Counted from the first letter of the stretch, positions 7,576 to 16,701 are shown. The stretch: DNA of 64,000 nt from Fluviicoccus keumensis (GCF_004217445.1 NZ_SHKX01000014.1:62001-126000), one strand, 5' to 3'. The notes: generated from the sequence alone by a model not told the origin. Translations and numbers: made by a program.

Positions 7576-9267
7576 TCAATCCTCCCAGATCACCTTTTGC
7601 TTGCGTGTCACCCAGTGACCGGCATTGGGCATGTACCGCTCTTCGATGACATTGCGCTTGATCTTCATGGTCGGCGTCAGGAAGCCGTTCTCCATGGTCC
7701 ACTGGTCCTTCACCACCACCACGTAATCCATGGCCTCATGATCTTCCAGTGACTGATTCACTTCTTCCAGCAGGCTGTGAAATTCGCGGGTCAGGGTTTC
7801 CTTGTCGATTTCGCCACGCTCCAGCTCCTTGATGGCGTCCAGCGACAGCATCAGCAGGCCGAAGGGTTGCGGTTCGCTGGGGCCGGTGACGCACACCACT
7901 TCCACCTTGGGATGGTTGTTGAGCTTGTTCTCGATCGGCACCGGCGCCACGTACTTGCCCTTGCTGGTCTTGAACAGTTCCTTCACCCGGCCGGTGATGC
8001 GCAGGCGGCCGCGCTCGTCGATCTCGCCGCGATCTCCGGTCATGAAGTAGCCGTCCGCGGTCATTTCCTCGTCCATCTTGCCCGGCATCTTGTAGTAGCC
8101 CAGCATCTGGCCGGGGCTCTTCACCTGCACCTCGCCGTTCTCGGCAATACGGTGCTCAACGCCGGGATTCACCGAACCGACATAGCCGACACGCATTTCC
8201 CCCGGCTTGCTGGCATGGGAATAGGCGAAGTTTTCGGACATGCCGTAGACATCCAGCAGTTCCAGGCCGAGATCGCGGTACCAGGCGATGATGTTCGGCG
8301 GCAGCGGCGCGGAACCGGTCAGCGCCGCGCGAACCTGGTCCATGCCCAGCTGCTTCAGCACTTTCTTTTTCACCAGGCTGCCAAGGATGGGGATATTGAA
8401 AAGGATCTTCTGCTTCTTGGCGGGCAGCTTTTCATGCACGCCCAGGTAGAACTTGGTCCACAGGCGCGGCACCGAGAAGAAGATGGTGGGCTGGGCGCGC
8501 TGCAAGTCCTGCTGGAAGGTATCCAGTCCTTCGGAGAAGAAGACCTGGAAGCCGAAATAGAGCGAGGTGGTTTCCACCGCCGCGCGCTCGGCAACATGCG
8601 CCAGCGGCAGGTAAGAGAGCATGCGTTCCTTGTTGCTGAAGCCCCAGATCGACTCCATGCCGTTGATGATGACGATCATGGTGCGGAAGCTGTGCATGAC
8701 GCCCTTGGGACGGCCGGTGCTGCCGGACGTGTAGACGATGGTGGCCAGGCTGTCGGGATCGGGCAGCTCGGGATTGGTCAGCGGCGCGGTCTGGGCGATG
8801 ATGTCATCCCACTGCGGCACGTTCAGCTTCGGCGACAGCGGCATGCCGATGATGGGCAAGCCTTCCGGCAGCACCGGCGCGATCTCCTTCCAGCCGTCGG
8901 CCTTGCCGTCCATCTTGCCGAGCATCAGTAGCGCGGTGTCGCTGTGCTCCAGAATGTAGCTGAAGGTCTCGCCGTTCAGGGTCGGGTACAGCGGCACGGT
9001 GACATGCCCCGCCATCCAGATGGCGAGGTCGGCCATGATCCAGTGCGCGGAATTACGGCCCAGCAGGCCGATGTTGCTTTTCGGCGGCAGGTTCAGCGAT
9101 TGCAGATACGCGGCCATGCGGCGGACTTCATCGCCAACCTGCTTCCACGTGTATGTCTTGACGACCCCGTTACCGCAAGGCTGGGTCAGGTAAACATTGT
9201 CGGGGGTATGCTTTTCCCAGTGCAGCAGGCAATGGACCTGCGTCGCGCGTTCGTTGGCGTTGCTCAT
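7576..9267 (-). CDS. long-chain acyl-CoA synthetase (AMP-forming)
   Basis: A 563-residue ANL-superfamily ligase that activates a carboxylic acid, probably a fatty acid, to its CoA thioester through an acyl-adenylate. The P-loop YTSGSTGRPKGV lies at about residues 179-190. Further motifs are YGMSENFAYSH (A5 region), GYFMTGDRGEIDERGRLRITGR (A7/A8) and KTSKGKYVAP, with the lysine-containing C-terminal region typical of long-chain FadD15/Faa-like enzymes rather than short-chain Acs. The neighbouring alpha/beta hydrolase, thiolase, multifunctional enzyme and acyl-CoA dehydrogenase on the same strand support a lipid-degradation role. The exact chain-length preference is unknown. Confidence 0.93.
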   Translation of the reverse strand: MSNANERATQVHCLLHWEKHTPDNVYLTQPCGNGVVKTYTWKQVGDEVRRMAAYLQSLNLPPKSNIGLLGRNSAHWIMADLAIWMAGHVTVPLYPTLNGETFSYILEHSDTALLMLGKMDGKADGWKEIAPVLPEGLPIIGMPLSPKLNVPQWDDIIAQTAPLTNPELPDPDSLATIVYTSGSTGRPKGVMHSFRTMIVIINGMESIWGFSNKERMLSYLPLAHVAERAAVETTSLYFGFQVFFSEGLDTFQQDLQRAQPTIFFSVPRLWTKFYLGVHEKLPAKKQKILFNIPILGSLVKKKVLKQLGMDQVRAALTGSAPLPPNIIAWYRDLGLELLDVYGMSENFAYSHASKPGEMRVGYVGSVNPGVEHRIAENGEVQVKSPGQMLGYYKMPGKMDEEMTADGYFMTGDRGEIDERGRLRITGRVKELFKTSKGKYVAPVPIENKLNNHPKVEVVCVTGPSEPQPFGLLMLSLDAIKELERGEIDKETLTREFHSLLEEVNQSLEDHEAMDYVVVVKDQWTMENGFLTPTMKIKRNVIEERYMPNAGHWVTRKQKVIWED

Positions 9268-9287
9268 TTATTGTGATCCTGTTCAGG

Positions 9288-10463
9288 TTATTCTGGGTTT
9301 TGGGCAACCATATCACCGAGCGACTGCCCGATAAAGTCCCGCATCAGGCGCAGATAGCGTCTTTGCTGCAGATGTAACACATGGTTACCCGGGAACCAGT
9401 GCATGCGGCTCCTTGTCCAATGCTTGTGCAGGAGCTGCACATAGCGCGGAGCGGTGAAACGGTCCCCTGCCCCGCCGATCACCAGGAGGCGATGCGGGTC
9501 AATGACCGGTTGCCAGGTCAGCGGCGAGTGGATGGCCAGCAGGCGGCGGAAGTCGGCGACGCCCAGACCGCTGGCGGGAATCATCTTCCGCAGCAGCGCG
9601 CCGCTGGGCGTCCATTCCAGCAGCATGTCCACCGGCGACACCATCGGCGAGTTGGGGATGGCGAAGGCCAGCCGCTCGTCGGCGTTGGCCAACAGCGCGG
9701 TAATGTAGCCGCCCAGGCTGAGGCCGGAGACGCCGATGGCGGGCACGCCGGTGCGGTAGAGGTGATTCATCAGGGTGCGGACATCGAAGACGCTTTGCAA
9801 CATGGCTTCGTTGGCGTGGCAGAGGCCGTGCGCCAGGAAGTGGAAGCCGCTCCACGGCGAGGGCGACGGCTGGCGCGCGCCGTGGAAGGGCTGGGTGACC
9901 AGCACGATATCCAAGCCCTGGTCGTAGAACCATTTCAGCGAGAACATCAGGCTGTTCAGCCAGTACGGCGAAGCGAAATAGCCGTGGATGAAGATCATGG
10001 TCGGACGCGGGCCGCCGGGATGCGTCCAGTGCTGGAAACTGACCTCGCGGTTGGCGGCATGGCCAAGGTAGCTGTCGCGGACGGCGGGGTTCAGGGGTTC
10101 GTAGGCGCTGGTGAAGACGCCGTGGTGGTGCGGGGTGGCCGGGCGGTAACCCGTCCACGGGGCGCTGACCTGGCGCACGACCGGATGGTCGGGGGGCGCA
10201 AGGAATACGCGGGACGGGTCGCCGAGGGCTGCGAGGTCGCCGTAGAAGGCGACGGCGTCCAGTTCGCGCTGCCGGATTTCCGGGAAGGCCAGCAGCGGGG
10301 TCAGGGCGCTGCTGACCATGGCGGCGAGGCCGGTGCGCAGGACGCGGTCCATGGCGGCGGAGCCGTGGACCTTGAGGGGGAATTTGGCGTCGAGGTGGGT
10401 GGGGACGGTGTGGCGGTAGTAGTCGTCGGGGAGGGTGTTCCACCAATGGGTTGATTGTTGCAT
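9288..10463 (-). CDS. alpha/beta hydrolase family protein
   Basis: A 391-residue serine hydrolase. The nucleophile elbow GLSLG places Ser249 as nucleophile. FIHGYF at about 159-164 provides the oxyanion-hole strand. The acid and base are probably the Asp in GGAGDRFTAP and the His in FPGNHVLHL near the C-terminus. No signal peptide is evident. An in-frame extension to 10586 exists, but those codons translate a repeat element (hairpin at 10495-10519), so the ATG at 10463 (MQQSTHWWNT) is preferred. It sits 20 bp upstream of the acyl-CoA synthetase on the same strand, so it may release the fatty acid or ester that the synthetase activates. The substrate is inferred only from context. Confidence 0.85.
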   Translation of the reverse strand: MQQSTHWWNTLPDDYYRHTVPTHLDAKFPLKVHGSAAMDRVLRTGLAAMVSSALTPLLAFPEIRQRELDAVAFYGDLAALGDPSRVFLAPPDHPVVRQVSAPWTGYRPATPHHHGVFTSAYEPLNPAVRDSYLGHAANREVSFQHWTHPGGPRPTMIFIHGYFASPYWLNSLMFSLKWFYDQGLDIVLVTQPFHGARQPSPSPWSGFHFLAHGLCHANEAMLQSVFDVRTLMNHLYRTGVPAIGVSGLSLGGYITALLANADERLAFAIPNSPMVSPVDMLLEWTPSGALLRKMIPASGLGVADFRRLLAIHSPLTWQPVIDPHRLLVIGGAGDRFTAPRYVQLLHKHWTRSRMHWFPGNHVLHLQQRRYLRLMRDFIGQSLGDMVAQNPE

Positions 10464-10490
10464 GTTGAGGGTCTGCTGCACGTTTGGGTT

Positions 10491-10785
10491 GTAGGGTGGG
10501 TTGAGGTACGAAACCCACCGATGATGTTTGTTTACAGGGTGTCCGCCTGCCGCGGGCCCTCCTTTTGTCTTGGCAAAAGGAGGCAAAACCGCGTCCTACG
10601 CCAACAACTCGCGGACGGGCGGTTCGTTGTCTGGAGGCTTTGCTTCCATCCCTTCGTTTGCGGACATGTGGCTCGGACAGTTGGCTGCGGACCGCCTTTT
10701 GGGGGTGTAGCTATGTGTAGGGTGGGTCTGGACCCACCATCCGGCCTCTTTTCAGAGACATCCGGCGGGTCGCGACCCACCCTAC
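10491..10785. repeat. cluster of GGTGGGT/ACCCACC inverted-repeat elements
   Basis: This gene-free stretch (10464-10802) holds repeat DNA. GGTGGGTT (10495-10502) faces AACCCACC (10512-10519). GTAGGGTGGGTC (10717-10728) faces GACCCACCCTAC (10774-10785) exactly, and GGTGGGTC-TG-GACCCACC (10721-10738) forms a tight hairpin. A further hairpin CCTTTTG/CAAAAGG lies at about 10561-10580. The look is that of REP/MITE-like intergenic elements. No coding signal is seen. Confidence 0.7.
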
Positions 10786-10802
10786 GCAGCAGATGCAGAC
10801 AG

Positions 10803-11984
10803 TCAGTCCTTGCGGTACATCGTGATGACGCAGGCGCCGCCCAGCCCCAGGTTGTGTTGCAGGGCAATGCGCGCGCCTTCCACCTGCCGCCTGTCCGCGG
10901 TGCCGCGCAGTTGCCAGACCAGTTCGGTGCATTGGGCAAGACCGGTGGCGCCCAGCGGGTGGCCCTTGGACAGCAGGCCGCCGGAGGGGTTGGTGACGTA
11001 TTTGCCGCCGTAGGTGTTGTCGCCGTCCCAGATGAATTGTTCGGCGCCGCCTTCGGGGCACAGGCCCAAACCTTCATAGGTCAGCAGTTCGTTGGCGGTG
11101 AAGCAGTCGTGCAGTTCGACGACATCAATATCTTCCGGGCCGATGCCCGCCGCTTCATAGACCTGGCGGGCGGCATCCTTGGTCATGTCGTAGCCGATCA
11201 TCTTGATCATGCTGCGCGGTTCGAAGCTGCTGGCGAAGTCGGTGGTCATGGCTTGCGCGGCGATGTAGACCGCATTCTTGATGCCATGCTTGGCGGCGAA
11301 TTCGTCAGAACACAGGATGGCGGCGGCCGCGCCGCAAGTCGGCGGGCAGCACTGGAAGCGGGTCAGCGGGTCGAAGACGTCTTCCGAGGCCAGCACTTCT
11401 TCCACCGAGAGTATCTGGTTGAACAGGGCGAAGGGGTTGTTGCTGGCGTGGACGCGGGCCTTGGCGGCGATCTTGGCGAAGGTTTCGCGGCGGGTGCCGT
11501 ACTGCCAGCGGTATTCGCGCCCTGCCCCGCCGAACATCTGGGCGGCGGGCGGCGCGGAGTTGAAGCCTTGGGCATCCATCATCACCTGCACATGCTGGTC
11601 CATGGGCGGGATACGGTCGTTGAACTTGCTGCCCAGCGCGCCGCGTTCCATCTTCTCGAAGCCGATGGCGAGCACGCATTCGGCCAGCCCGCCTTCGATG
11701 GCCTGACGCGCCAGGTACAGCGCGCTGGAGCCGGTGGAGCAGTTGTTGTTGACGTTGACCACCGGGATGCCGGTGAGCCCCAGTTCATAGACGGCCCGCT
11801 GGCCGCAGGTGCTGTCGCCGTAGACATAACCGGCGTAGGCCTGCTGGACTTCGGCATAGGCAATGCCGGCGTCCTTGAGGGCGTTGAGACCGGCCTCGCG
11901 GGCCATCTCGAAGTATTCCGGGCTGGAGCCGGGCTTGGCGAATTTGGTCATCCCGACACCGATGACATTGACGCGACGTTTCAT
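10803..11984 (-). CDS. thiolase family protein (SCP-x/lipid-transfer type)
   Basis: A 393-residue thiolase-fold protein. The nucleophilic Cys82 sits in VNNNCSTGSSALYL. The C-terminal half has ELHDCFTANELL and the SKGHPLGATG loop with its histidine. This is the SCP-x/lipid-transfer branch rather than FadA, and such enzymes often act on branched or steroid side-chain 3-ketoacyl-CoAs. The ATG at 11984 follows CAGGAGAAAACATC, a good ribosome site; the longer frame runs through a repeat. It is downstream of the three-SCP2 multifunctional enzyme on the same strand, which would feed it 3-ketoacyl-CoA. Family is firm; substrate range is inference. Confidence 0.92.
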   Translation of the reverse strand: MKRRVNVIGVGMTKFAKPGSSPEYFEMAREAGLNALKDAGIAYAEVQQAYAGYVYGDSTCGQRAVYELGLTGIPVVNVNNNCSTGSSALYLARQAIEGGLAECVLAIGFEKMERGALGSKFNDRIPPMDQHVQVMMDAQGFNSAPPAAQMFGGAGREYRWQYGTRRETFAKIAAKARVHASNNPFALFNQILSVEEVLASEDVFDPLTRFQCCPPTCGAAAAILCSDEFAAKHGIKNAVYIAAQAMTTDFASSFEPRSMIKMIGYDMTKDAARQVYEAAGIGPEDIDVVELHDCFTANELLTYEGLGLCPEGGAEQFIWDGDNTYGGKYVTNPSGGLLSKGHPLGATGLAQCTELVWQLRGTADRRQVEGARIALQHNLGLGGACVITMYRKD

Positions 11985-12008
11985 GATGTTTTCTCCTGAG
12001 GCATTTCT

Positions 12009-12199
12009 CCCTCTCCCCTTGTGGGAGAAGGCCGGGGGCGTAGGCGGGGTTTCAAGCAGCACCGCTGCTTGCCGCCGAAGCGCCCGCGCGATGCAGCGCG
12101 CTGGCTGGAGAGGGGTGCGGAAAGCGGCCTGAGCACACCGTCAGCTCAAGCGCGACCGCCCTACCCCTCTCCCTAACCCTCTCCCACAAGGGGAGAGGG
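12009..12199. repeat. 191-bp element bounded by 20-bp perfect inverted repeats
   Basis: CCCTCTCCCCTTGTGGGAGA at 12009-12028 is the exact reverse complement of 12180-12199. The interior is GC-rich with further small palindromes and no reading frame of note. It occupies the gap between the multifunctional enzyme and thiolase genes and looks like a MITE-like intergenic repeat. In the transcript it would fold into a long stem. Confidence 0.75.
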
Positions 12200-12206
12200 G
12201 ACTCTC

Positions 12207-15200
12207 TTAAACCAAACCACCCAGTACGCTGAGTTGCCGCGCCAGCGCCACCTCCCCGTCCACGCGCACCTGCCCATGCTGGTACAGGTCGCGCAGGTCA
12301 ACCTTGCCTTGCGCCAGCCGCAGCAGGTCGTCGTCGGCCAGCGTGACGGTCGTCTGGGCGGGCACGCTGTCCGCCACCGAACCGACGCTGGAGCCGTCCA
12401 GCAACCAGCACCCGACCTCCGGCACCTTGATCAGCAGGCTGCCGTTGATGGGCTGACCGGCCAGCCTCTTGCCCAGGGCTTCCAGGATTGCCGGGGCATG
12501 CGCCGCCTTCGCCGCTACAGCCGCCGGAGCATTGCCGCCGGACGCTGTACCGCTGGCCAACCGCTTCACTTTCGCGGCCTCGTAAGCCTTGCGATCAATC
12601 GCCTGCAAGGCGATCAGCTTGTTGGACGCCATGATGTTGCCGGTGACCTTGAGCTTGCCGCTGAAGAACAGCTTCTGCACATCGGCCAGCGAGCTGGTGA
12701 CGATGGCGGGCATCAGTTCCGCGTCGATTTCCAGCGTCACATCGGCCTTGTCCGCCGCGCCCTGGCCGCAGGCGCCGCCGCCATTCTTCAGGTCGAGGAA
12801 CCATTGCGAATCCGGGTTCTTCAGGTTGAACTGGAAGACGGTCTTGGTCTTTTCCACCAGCTCGGGGTGACCGCCGAGATAATCGGTGATGGCGCTGAAT
12901 ACGTCGGACGGTTCCAGCGGTGCATCCGCCGCCGCGACCGGAGCGGCCGCCCCGCCGCCCGCCGCCACGCGCTTGGCGCGCTCTGCTTCATAGGCGGTGG
13001 ACGGAATCTCCTGCAGCACGATCAGCTTGTTGGAAGCCATGACATTGCCGCCGATCTTCAGCTTGCCGCTGAAGAACAGCTTCTGCACATCGGCGAGCGA
13101 ACTGGTGACCACGGTCTGGATATGCTCGCTGTCCATGTCCAGCGTCACGTCGGCCTTGTCGGCGACACCGGGCTGGCAGACGCCCTGCCCGTTCTTCAGG
13201 TCCAGCGTCCAGCTACTGGCGGGGTTCTTCAGGTTGAACTGGAAGACGGTCTTCACCTTGTCCACCAGTTCCGGATGCGCGGCGACATGGGCGGCCAGCA
13301 CGTTGAACACGTCTTCCGGCAACAGTGCGGCGGAAGCTCCGGTCGCGGCGGGCGCGGGTGCCCCGGCCGCAGCCACGGCAGCAGGCTTCGCCTTCACCTG
13401 CGGGATCTCGGCGTAGAGCTCGACGGCAGCATTGCGGATCACCACCGAGTCGCGTTCCTTGACCTTGGTCTCGACGATGACGCGCGTGTCGCTTTCCTTC
13501 CACATGCGGGTGATCAGGGTTTCACCGGGGAAGACGCTGTCGGCGAAACGCACCTTGATGCTCTTGAAACGGCGGCCGTCGTTGCCGCAGAAGCTCTTGA
13601 TGACGTGGCGGCCGACATAACCGAAGGTGCACAGCCCGTGCAGGATCGGCTTTTCGAAGCCAAAGGCGCGGGCGAAATTCGGGTCGGCATGCAGCGGATT
13701 CCAGTCGCCGGACAGCCGGTACAGCAACGTCTGGTTGTCGGCGGTCTTTTCCTCGATCACCGCGTCCGGTTCGCGCGCGGGAGGGACGTTGACATCGCCG
13801 GACGGCCCGCGATCCCCGCCCCAGCCGCCCGCGCCGCGCACGAAGGTGCTGATTTCGTTGTAGGCCAGCTTCTCGCCGGTTTCATCGACGGTATCCACCG
13901 CCATCACCACCACCGCGTGCGGCGCCTTGTCATAGGCTTCCTTGAAGCGGAAGGTGTGGGTGAGCTTGGCGTGCGGCGGCAGCGGCCGCAGGATTTCGGT
14001 GAACTGCTCGCCGTGCAGCACGCGGTCAAGGCCGTAATTCAGGCCTTGCAGGCTCTTGCCGTCTTTCGCCAGGTTCAGGTAGGCGTTGAGCGCGGGCATG
14101 ACGCCATAGGTCGGCAGCGCCTGGAAGCCATCGCCCAGTTCGTAGGTGAAATGCAGTTCGGATTCGTCCAGCGGATTGGCCGCCGCGCCCACGCCCAGCG
14201 CGTACAGGGCGAGGTCGCGTTCATCGTAGGCGTTGGTGGTGACAATCTGGTCCTTGCTGGCCGCGTCGAGGTCGATGAATTCGTTGCCGCCCAGACTCTT
14301 CTTGTTCAGGTTGGCTAGGATGGTGCCGAAGGACTCGTTCGTGGTGCTGGGGTGTTCGCTGTCAGTGAAGTCGGTGATCTTCGACCACTTGCCGGCGATT
14401 TCATCCATCGTCATGGCGCGGCTGGTGTTGAAGCTGTGGCCCTGCGTGCGCTCCCAGCGCAGCTTGCCGATGTAACCCGCGCCGACTTCAAACAGGCCCT
14501 TGGTGTCTTCGCAATCCTCATGGCATAGCCATGCAACCAGCGGACTGACGTATTCAGGCTTCAGCAACGCCAGCATTTCCGGCGGCAGGATGGTTTCAGT
14601 CAAGCGCGACGCCGCCAGCGGGGCGATCGTGTTCACGAGGATGTTCTTGCTACGGCCCTCTTCCGCCAGACAATGCGCCAGCCCGAGGATGCCCAGCTTG
14701 GCCGCGCAGTAGTTGGCCTGCCCGAAGTTGCCGTAGATGCCCGCCGCCGAGGTGGTCATGATGATGCGGCCGTAACCCTTCTCGCGCATGATCGGCCAGG
14801 CGGCGTGCGAGACGGACATTGATCCCTTCAGGTGCACGCGGTACACCAGGTCCCAGTCGTCCTGTGTCATCTTCTGGAAGCTGACATCGCGCAGGATGCC
14901 GGCGTTATTGATGACGATATCAACCGTGCCGAAGGCGTCCAGCGCCGTCTGCACAATCGCCGCGCCGTTTTCCACGGAATCATAATTCGCGACTGCCTCG
15001 CCCCCCGCCGCCCGGATTTCTTCCACCACGGCATCCGCCGCCGCCGAGGACTTGCCGTCGCCGTGACGACCGCCGCCGAGGTCATTGACCACTACTTTTG
15101 CACCGCGTGACGCCAACAGCAAGGCATGCTGGCGGCCAAGGCCGTTACCCGCGCCGGTGACAATGGCGACGCGGCCATCAAATCGAAGTTCCTGGGACAT
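12207..15200 (-). CDS. multifunctional beta-oxidation enzyme: SDR dehydrogenase + MaoC hydratase + three SCP2 modules
   Basis: A 997-residue fusion resembling peroxisomal MFE-2. Residues 1 to about 300 are a short-chain dehydrogenase (VTGAGNGLG at 14-22, NNAG at 98-101, YCAAK with Tyr164/Lys168), which would oxidise 3-hydroxyacyl-CoA. Residues of about 310-610 form a double hot-dog MaoC-like hydratase with GDWNPLHADPNFA and ILHGLC. Three sterol-carrier-protein-2 modules follow. The first two (about 630-735 and 755-860) are close copies sharing KTVFQFNLKNP, DKADVTL, SSLADVQKLFFSGKLK and MASNKLI. The third (about 885-997) is divergent. Linkers are Ala/Pro-rich. Neighbouring thiolase, acyl-CoA dehydrogenase and synthetase genes complete a beta-oxidation set. 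The SCP2 triplication is unusual. Confidence 0.93.
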   Translation of the reverse strand: MSQELRFDGRVAIVTGAGNGLGRQHALLLASRGAKVVVNDLGGGRHGDGKSSAAADAVVEEIRAAGGEAVANYDSVENGAAIVQTALDAFGTVDIVINNAGILRDVSFQKMTQDDWDLVYRVHLKGSMSVSHAAWPIMREKGYGRIIMTTSAAGIYGNFGQANYCAAKLGILGLAHCLAEEGRSKNILVNTIAPLAASRLTETILPPEMLALLKPEYVSPLVAWLCHEDCEDTKGLFEVGAGYIGKLRWERTQGHSFNTSRAMTMDEIAGKWSKITDFTDSEHPSTTNESFGTILANLNKKSLGGNEFIDLDAASKDQIVTTNAYDERDLALYALGVGAAANPLDESELHFTYELGDGFQALPTYGVMPALNAYLNLAKDGKSLQGLNYGLDRVLHGEQFTEILRPLPPHAKLTHTFRFKEAYDKAPHAVVVMAVDTVDETGEKLAYNEISTFVRGAGGWGGDRGPSGDVNVPPAREPDAVIEEKTADNQTLLYRLSGDWNPLHADPNFARAFGFEKPILHGLCTFGYVGRHVIKSFCGNDGRRFKSIKVRFADSVFPGETLITRMWKESDTRVIVETKVKERDSVVIRNAAVELYAEIPQVKAKPAAVAAAGAPAPAATGASAALLPEDVFNVLAAHVAAHPELVDKVKTVFQFNLKNPASSWTLDLKNGQGVCQPGVADKADVTLDMDSEHIQTVVTSSLADVQKLFFSGKLKIGGNVMASNKLIVLQEIPSTAYEAERAKRVAAGGGAAAPVAAADAPLEPSDVFSAITDYLGGHPELVEKTKTVFQFNLKNPDSQWFLDLKNGGGACGQGAADKADVTLEIDAELMPAIVTSSLADVQKLFFSGKLKVTGNIMASNKLIALQAIDRKAYEAAKVKRLASGTASGGNAPAAVAAKAAHAPAILEALGKRLAGQPINGSLLIKVPEVGCWLLDGSSVGSVADSVPAQTTVTLADDDLLRLAQGKVDLRDLYQHGQVRVDGEVALARQLSVLGGLV

Positions 15201-15241
15201 GGGAAAACTCCTGTAGTAAATGGGAGAAGAACCGCTTTACG

Positions 15242-15389
15242 CCCTCCTGTGGAACAGGGGGGCTCCCCGCAGGGGTGGGGGGTTGCGGACAGCGGCCCAA
15301 ACAGAAAGCTCTGTTAGAAAAATCCTGTTCAACGCACCGCCGTTACCCCCCTGGCCCTGGCGGGCCGTCCCCCCTGCCTTGCAGGAGGG
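15242..15389. repeat. imperfect inverted-repeat element between the multifunctional enzyme and acyl-CoA dehydrogenase genes
   Basis: A CCCTCCTG...CAGGGGGG block at 15242-15261 is related by inversion to CCCCCCTGCCTTGCAGGAGGG-like sequence at 15369-15389. The interval is low-complexity, GC-rich and without genes, similar in kind to the 12.0-12.2 kb element. It separates two genes of the same pathway. Confidence 0.5.
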
Positions 15390-15419
15390 AGTAACCGCTA
15401 TCTAAAATCACCACATAGC

Positions 15420-15445
15420 ATCAGGGCGACCGAAGTCGCCCTGAT
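15420..15445 (-). terminator. hairpin terminator after the acyl-CoA dehydrogenase gene
   Basis: Arms of 11 bp (15420-15430 and 15435-15445) are perfectly complementary with a TTCG tetraloop on the minus strand, starting 11 bp beyond the stop codon. A short TTTT lies about 17 bases further on. A stable stem with a UUCG loop is a common terminator or 3'-end stabiliser. Confidence 0.7.
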
Positions 15446-15455
15446 TGTCACCGCA

Positions 15456-16631
15456 TCAGATCGATCGTGAGATCAGTTCCTTCATGATCTCGTTGGTGCC
15501 GCCGTAGATCCGGTTGGCGCGGGTGTCGATGTAGGCGCGGGCGATCGGGTACTCCAGCATGTAGCCGTAGCCGCCGTGCAGCTGCACGCACTCGTCCACC
15601 ACCTTGCTCAGCAGGTCGGACACCCAGTACTTGGCGGCGCAGGCCGCTTCCACGCTCAGCTCGCCCTTCAGCACCTGCTCGATGCAGCGGTCGGTGAAGA
15701 CGCGGGCAATCTGGATTTCCGAACGCATTTCCGCCAGCTTGAAACGGGTGTTCTGGAAGGAGGACACCGGCTTGCCGAAAGCCTTGCGCTGCTTGACGTA
15801 TTCCACCGTCGTCGCCAGCGCGCCTTCCGCCCCGGCGGCGCACATGATGGCGATCATCATGCGTTCCCAGGCCAGTTCCTTCATCAGCATGATGAAGCCC
15901 ATGCCTTCCATGCCCAGCAGGTTTTCCTTCGGCACGCGCACGTTGTCGAAGAACAGCTCGCAGGTATCCTGACCGCGCATGCCCACCTTCTTCAGCGGCT
16001 TGCCCTTGGTGAAGCCTTCGCTCTTGGCGTCGACGATCAGCAGCGACACCGCACCGGCGCCGGCAGACACGTCGCCGGTCTTGGCCACGACCACGGCCAT
16101 GTCGCACAGGTAGCCGTTGGTGATGAAGATCTTGGAACCGTTCAGCACGTAGTGGTCGCCGTCCAGCACCGCGCGGGTCTTGATGGCCTGCAGGTCGGAA
16201 CCGGTGCCCGGTTCGGTCATGGCGATGGCGCTGACCACTTCCCCGGACGCCATCTTCGGCAGCCATTGTTGCTTTTGGGCTTCGTTACCAAAGTTGTTGA
16301 CGTAGTTGGCGACGATGTCGGAGTGCAGCGAGAACCCGGAAGCGGAGTCACCGGCGCGGGCCTGCTCTTCCATCATGATCACGCTGTACAGACGATCCAC
16401 GCCCGATCCGCCGTACTCTTCCGGCATGGTCGGGCACAGCAGTCCCAGCGCACCGGCTTCGTTCCACAGGCTGCGGTCGAGGTGCTGCTGCTCTTCCCAC
16501 TTTTCATGGAAGGGCGCGATCTTCTCTTCGAAGAAGCGACGGGCGGTGGTGCGGAAAGCCTCATGATCGCTGTTGAACAGGGTGCGCGGGATCATCGGGG
16601 CGACGGGTTGGGGGATATGCAGGTTGCTCAT
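15456..16631 (-). CDS. acyl-CoA dehydrogenase, long-chain (LCAD-like)
   Basis: A 391-residue FAD flavoenzyme catalysing the first step of beta-oxidation. Family signatures are AMTEPGTGSDL, a YVKQRKAFGKPV segment, QLHGGYGYMLEYPIARAYIDTRA and the C-terminal IYGGTNEIMKELISRSI. The usual IYEGT glutamate of medium/short-chain enzymes is Gly here. As in long-chain and isovaleryl types, the catalytic base is probably the Glu in LAWERMMIAI. The start at 16631 (MSNLHIPQ) follows GAAGGAGACCCCG. It is transcribed from a TTGACG-N17-TATCAA promoter and divergent from a TetR-family regulator. It is likely co-regulated with the multifunctional enzyme and thiolase genes downstream. Confidence 0.95.
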   Translation of the reverse strand: MSNLHIPQPVAPMIPRTLFNSDHEAFRTTARRFFEEKIAPFHEKWEEQQHLDRSLWNEAGALGLLCPTMPEEYGGSGVDRLYSVIMMEEQARAGDSASGFSLHSDIVANYVNNFGNEAQKQQWLPKMASGEVVSAIAMTEPGTGSDLQAIKTRAVLDGDHYVLNGSKIFITNGYLCDMAVVVAKTGDVSAGAGAVSLLIVDAKSEGFTKGKPLKKVGMRGQDTCELFFDNVRVPKENLLGMEGMGFIMLMKELAWERMMIAIMCAAGAEGALATTVEYVKQRKAFGKPVSSFQNTRFKLAEMRSEIQIARVFTDRCIEQVLKGELSVEAACAAKYWVSDLLSKVVDECVQLHGGYGYMLEYPIARAYIDTRANRIYGGTNEIMKELISRSI

Positions 16632-16647
16632 CGGGGTCTCCTTCACT

Positions 16648-16701
16648 TACAATACGGACGTACAATATGTTATTGATACCGCGTCACAACGCGTGCGTCA
16701 A
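16648..16701 (-). promoter_or_regulatory. promoter of acyl-CoA dehydrogenase with a possible TetR operator
   Basis: On the minus strand TTGACG (16701-16696) and TATCAA (16678-16673) are spaced by 17 bp, a good sigma-70 promoter. Immediately downstream, over the expected start, lie a TACG-GA-CGTA palindrome (16653-16662) and a direct repeat TACAATAC/TACAATAT (16648 and 16661). A site here would suit the divergent TetR-family protein. Promoter is seen; operator assignment is inference. Confidence 0.6.

Noticed and set aside
10464..10586. N-terminal extension of the alpha/beta hydrolase
   Set aside because: The codons translate a repeat hairpin rather than protein-like sequence; the ATG at 10463 is followed by normal sequence.
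15456..16631. Catalytically dead acyl-CoA dehydrogenase (IYGGT instead of IYEGT)
   Set aside because: Long-chain and isovaleryl enzymes naturally have Gly there and use a glutamate earlier in the protein, which is present here.
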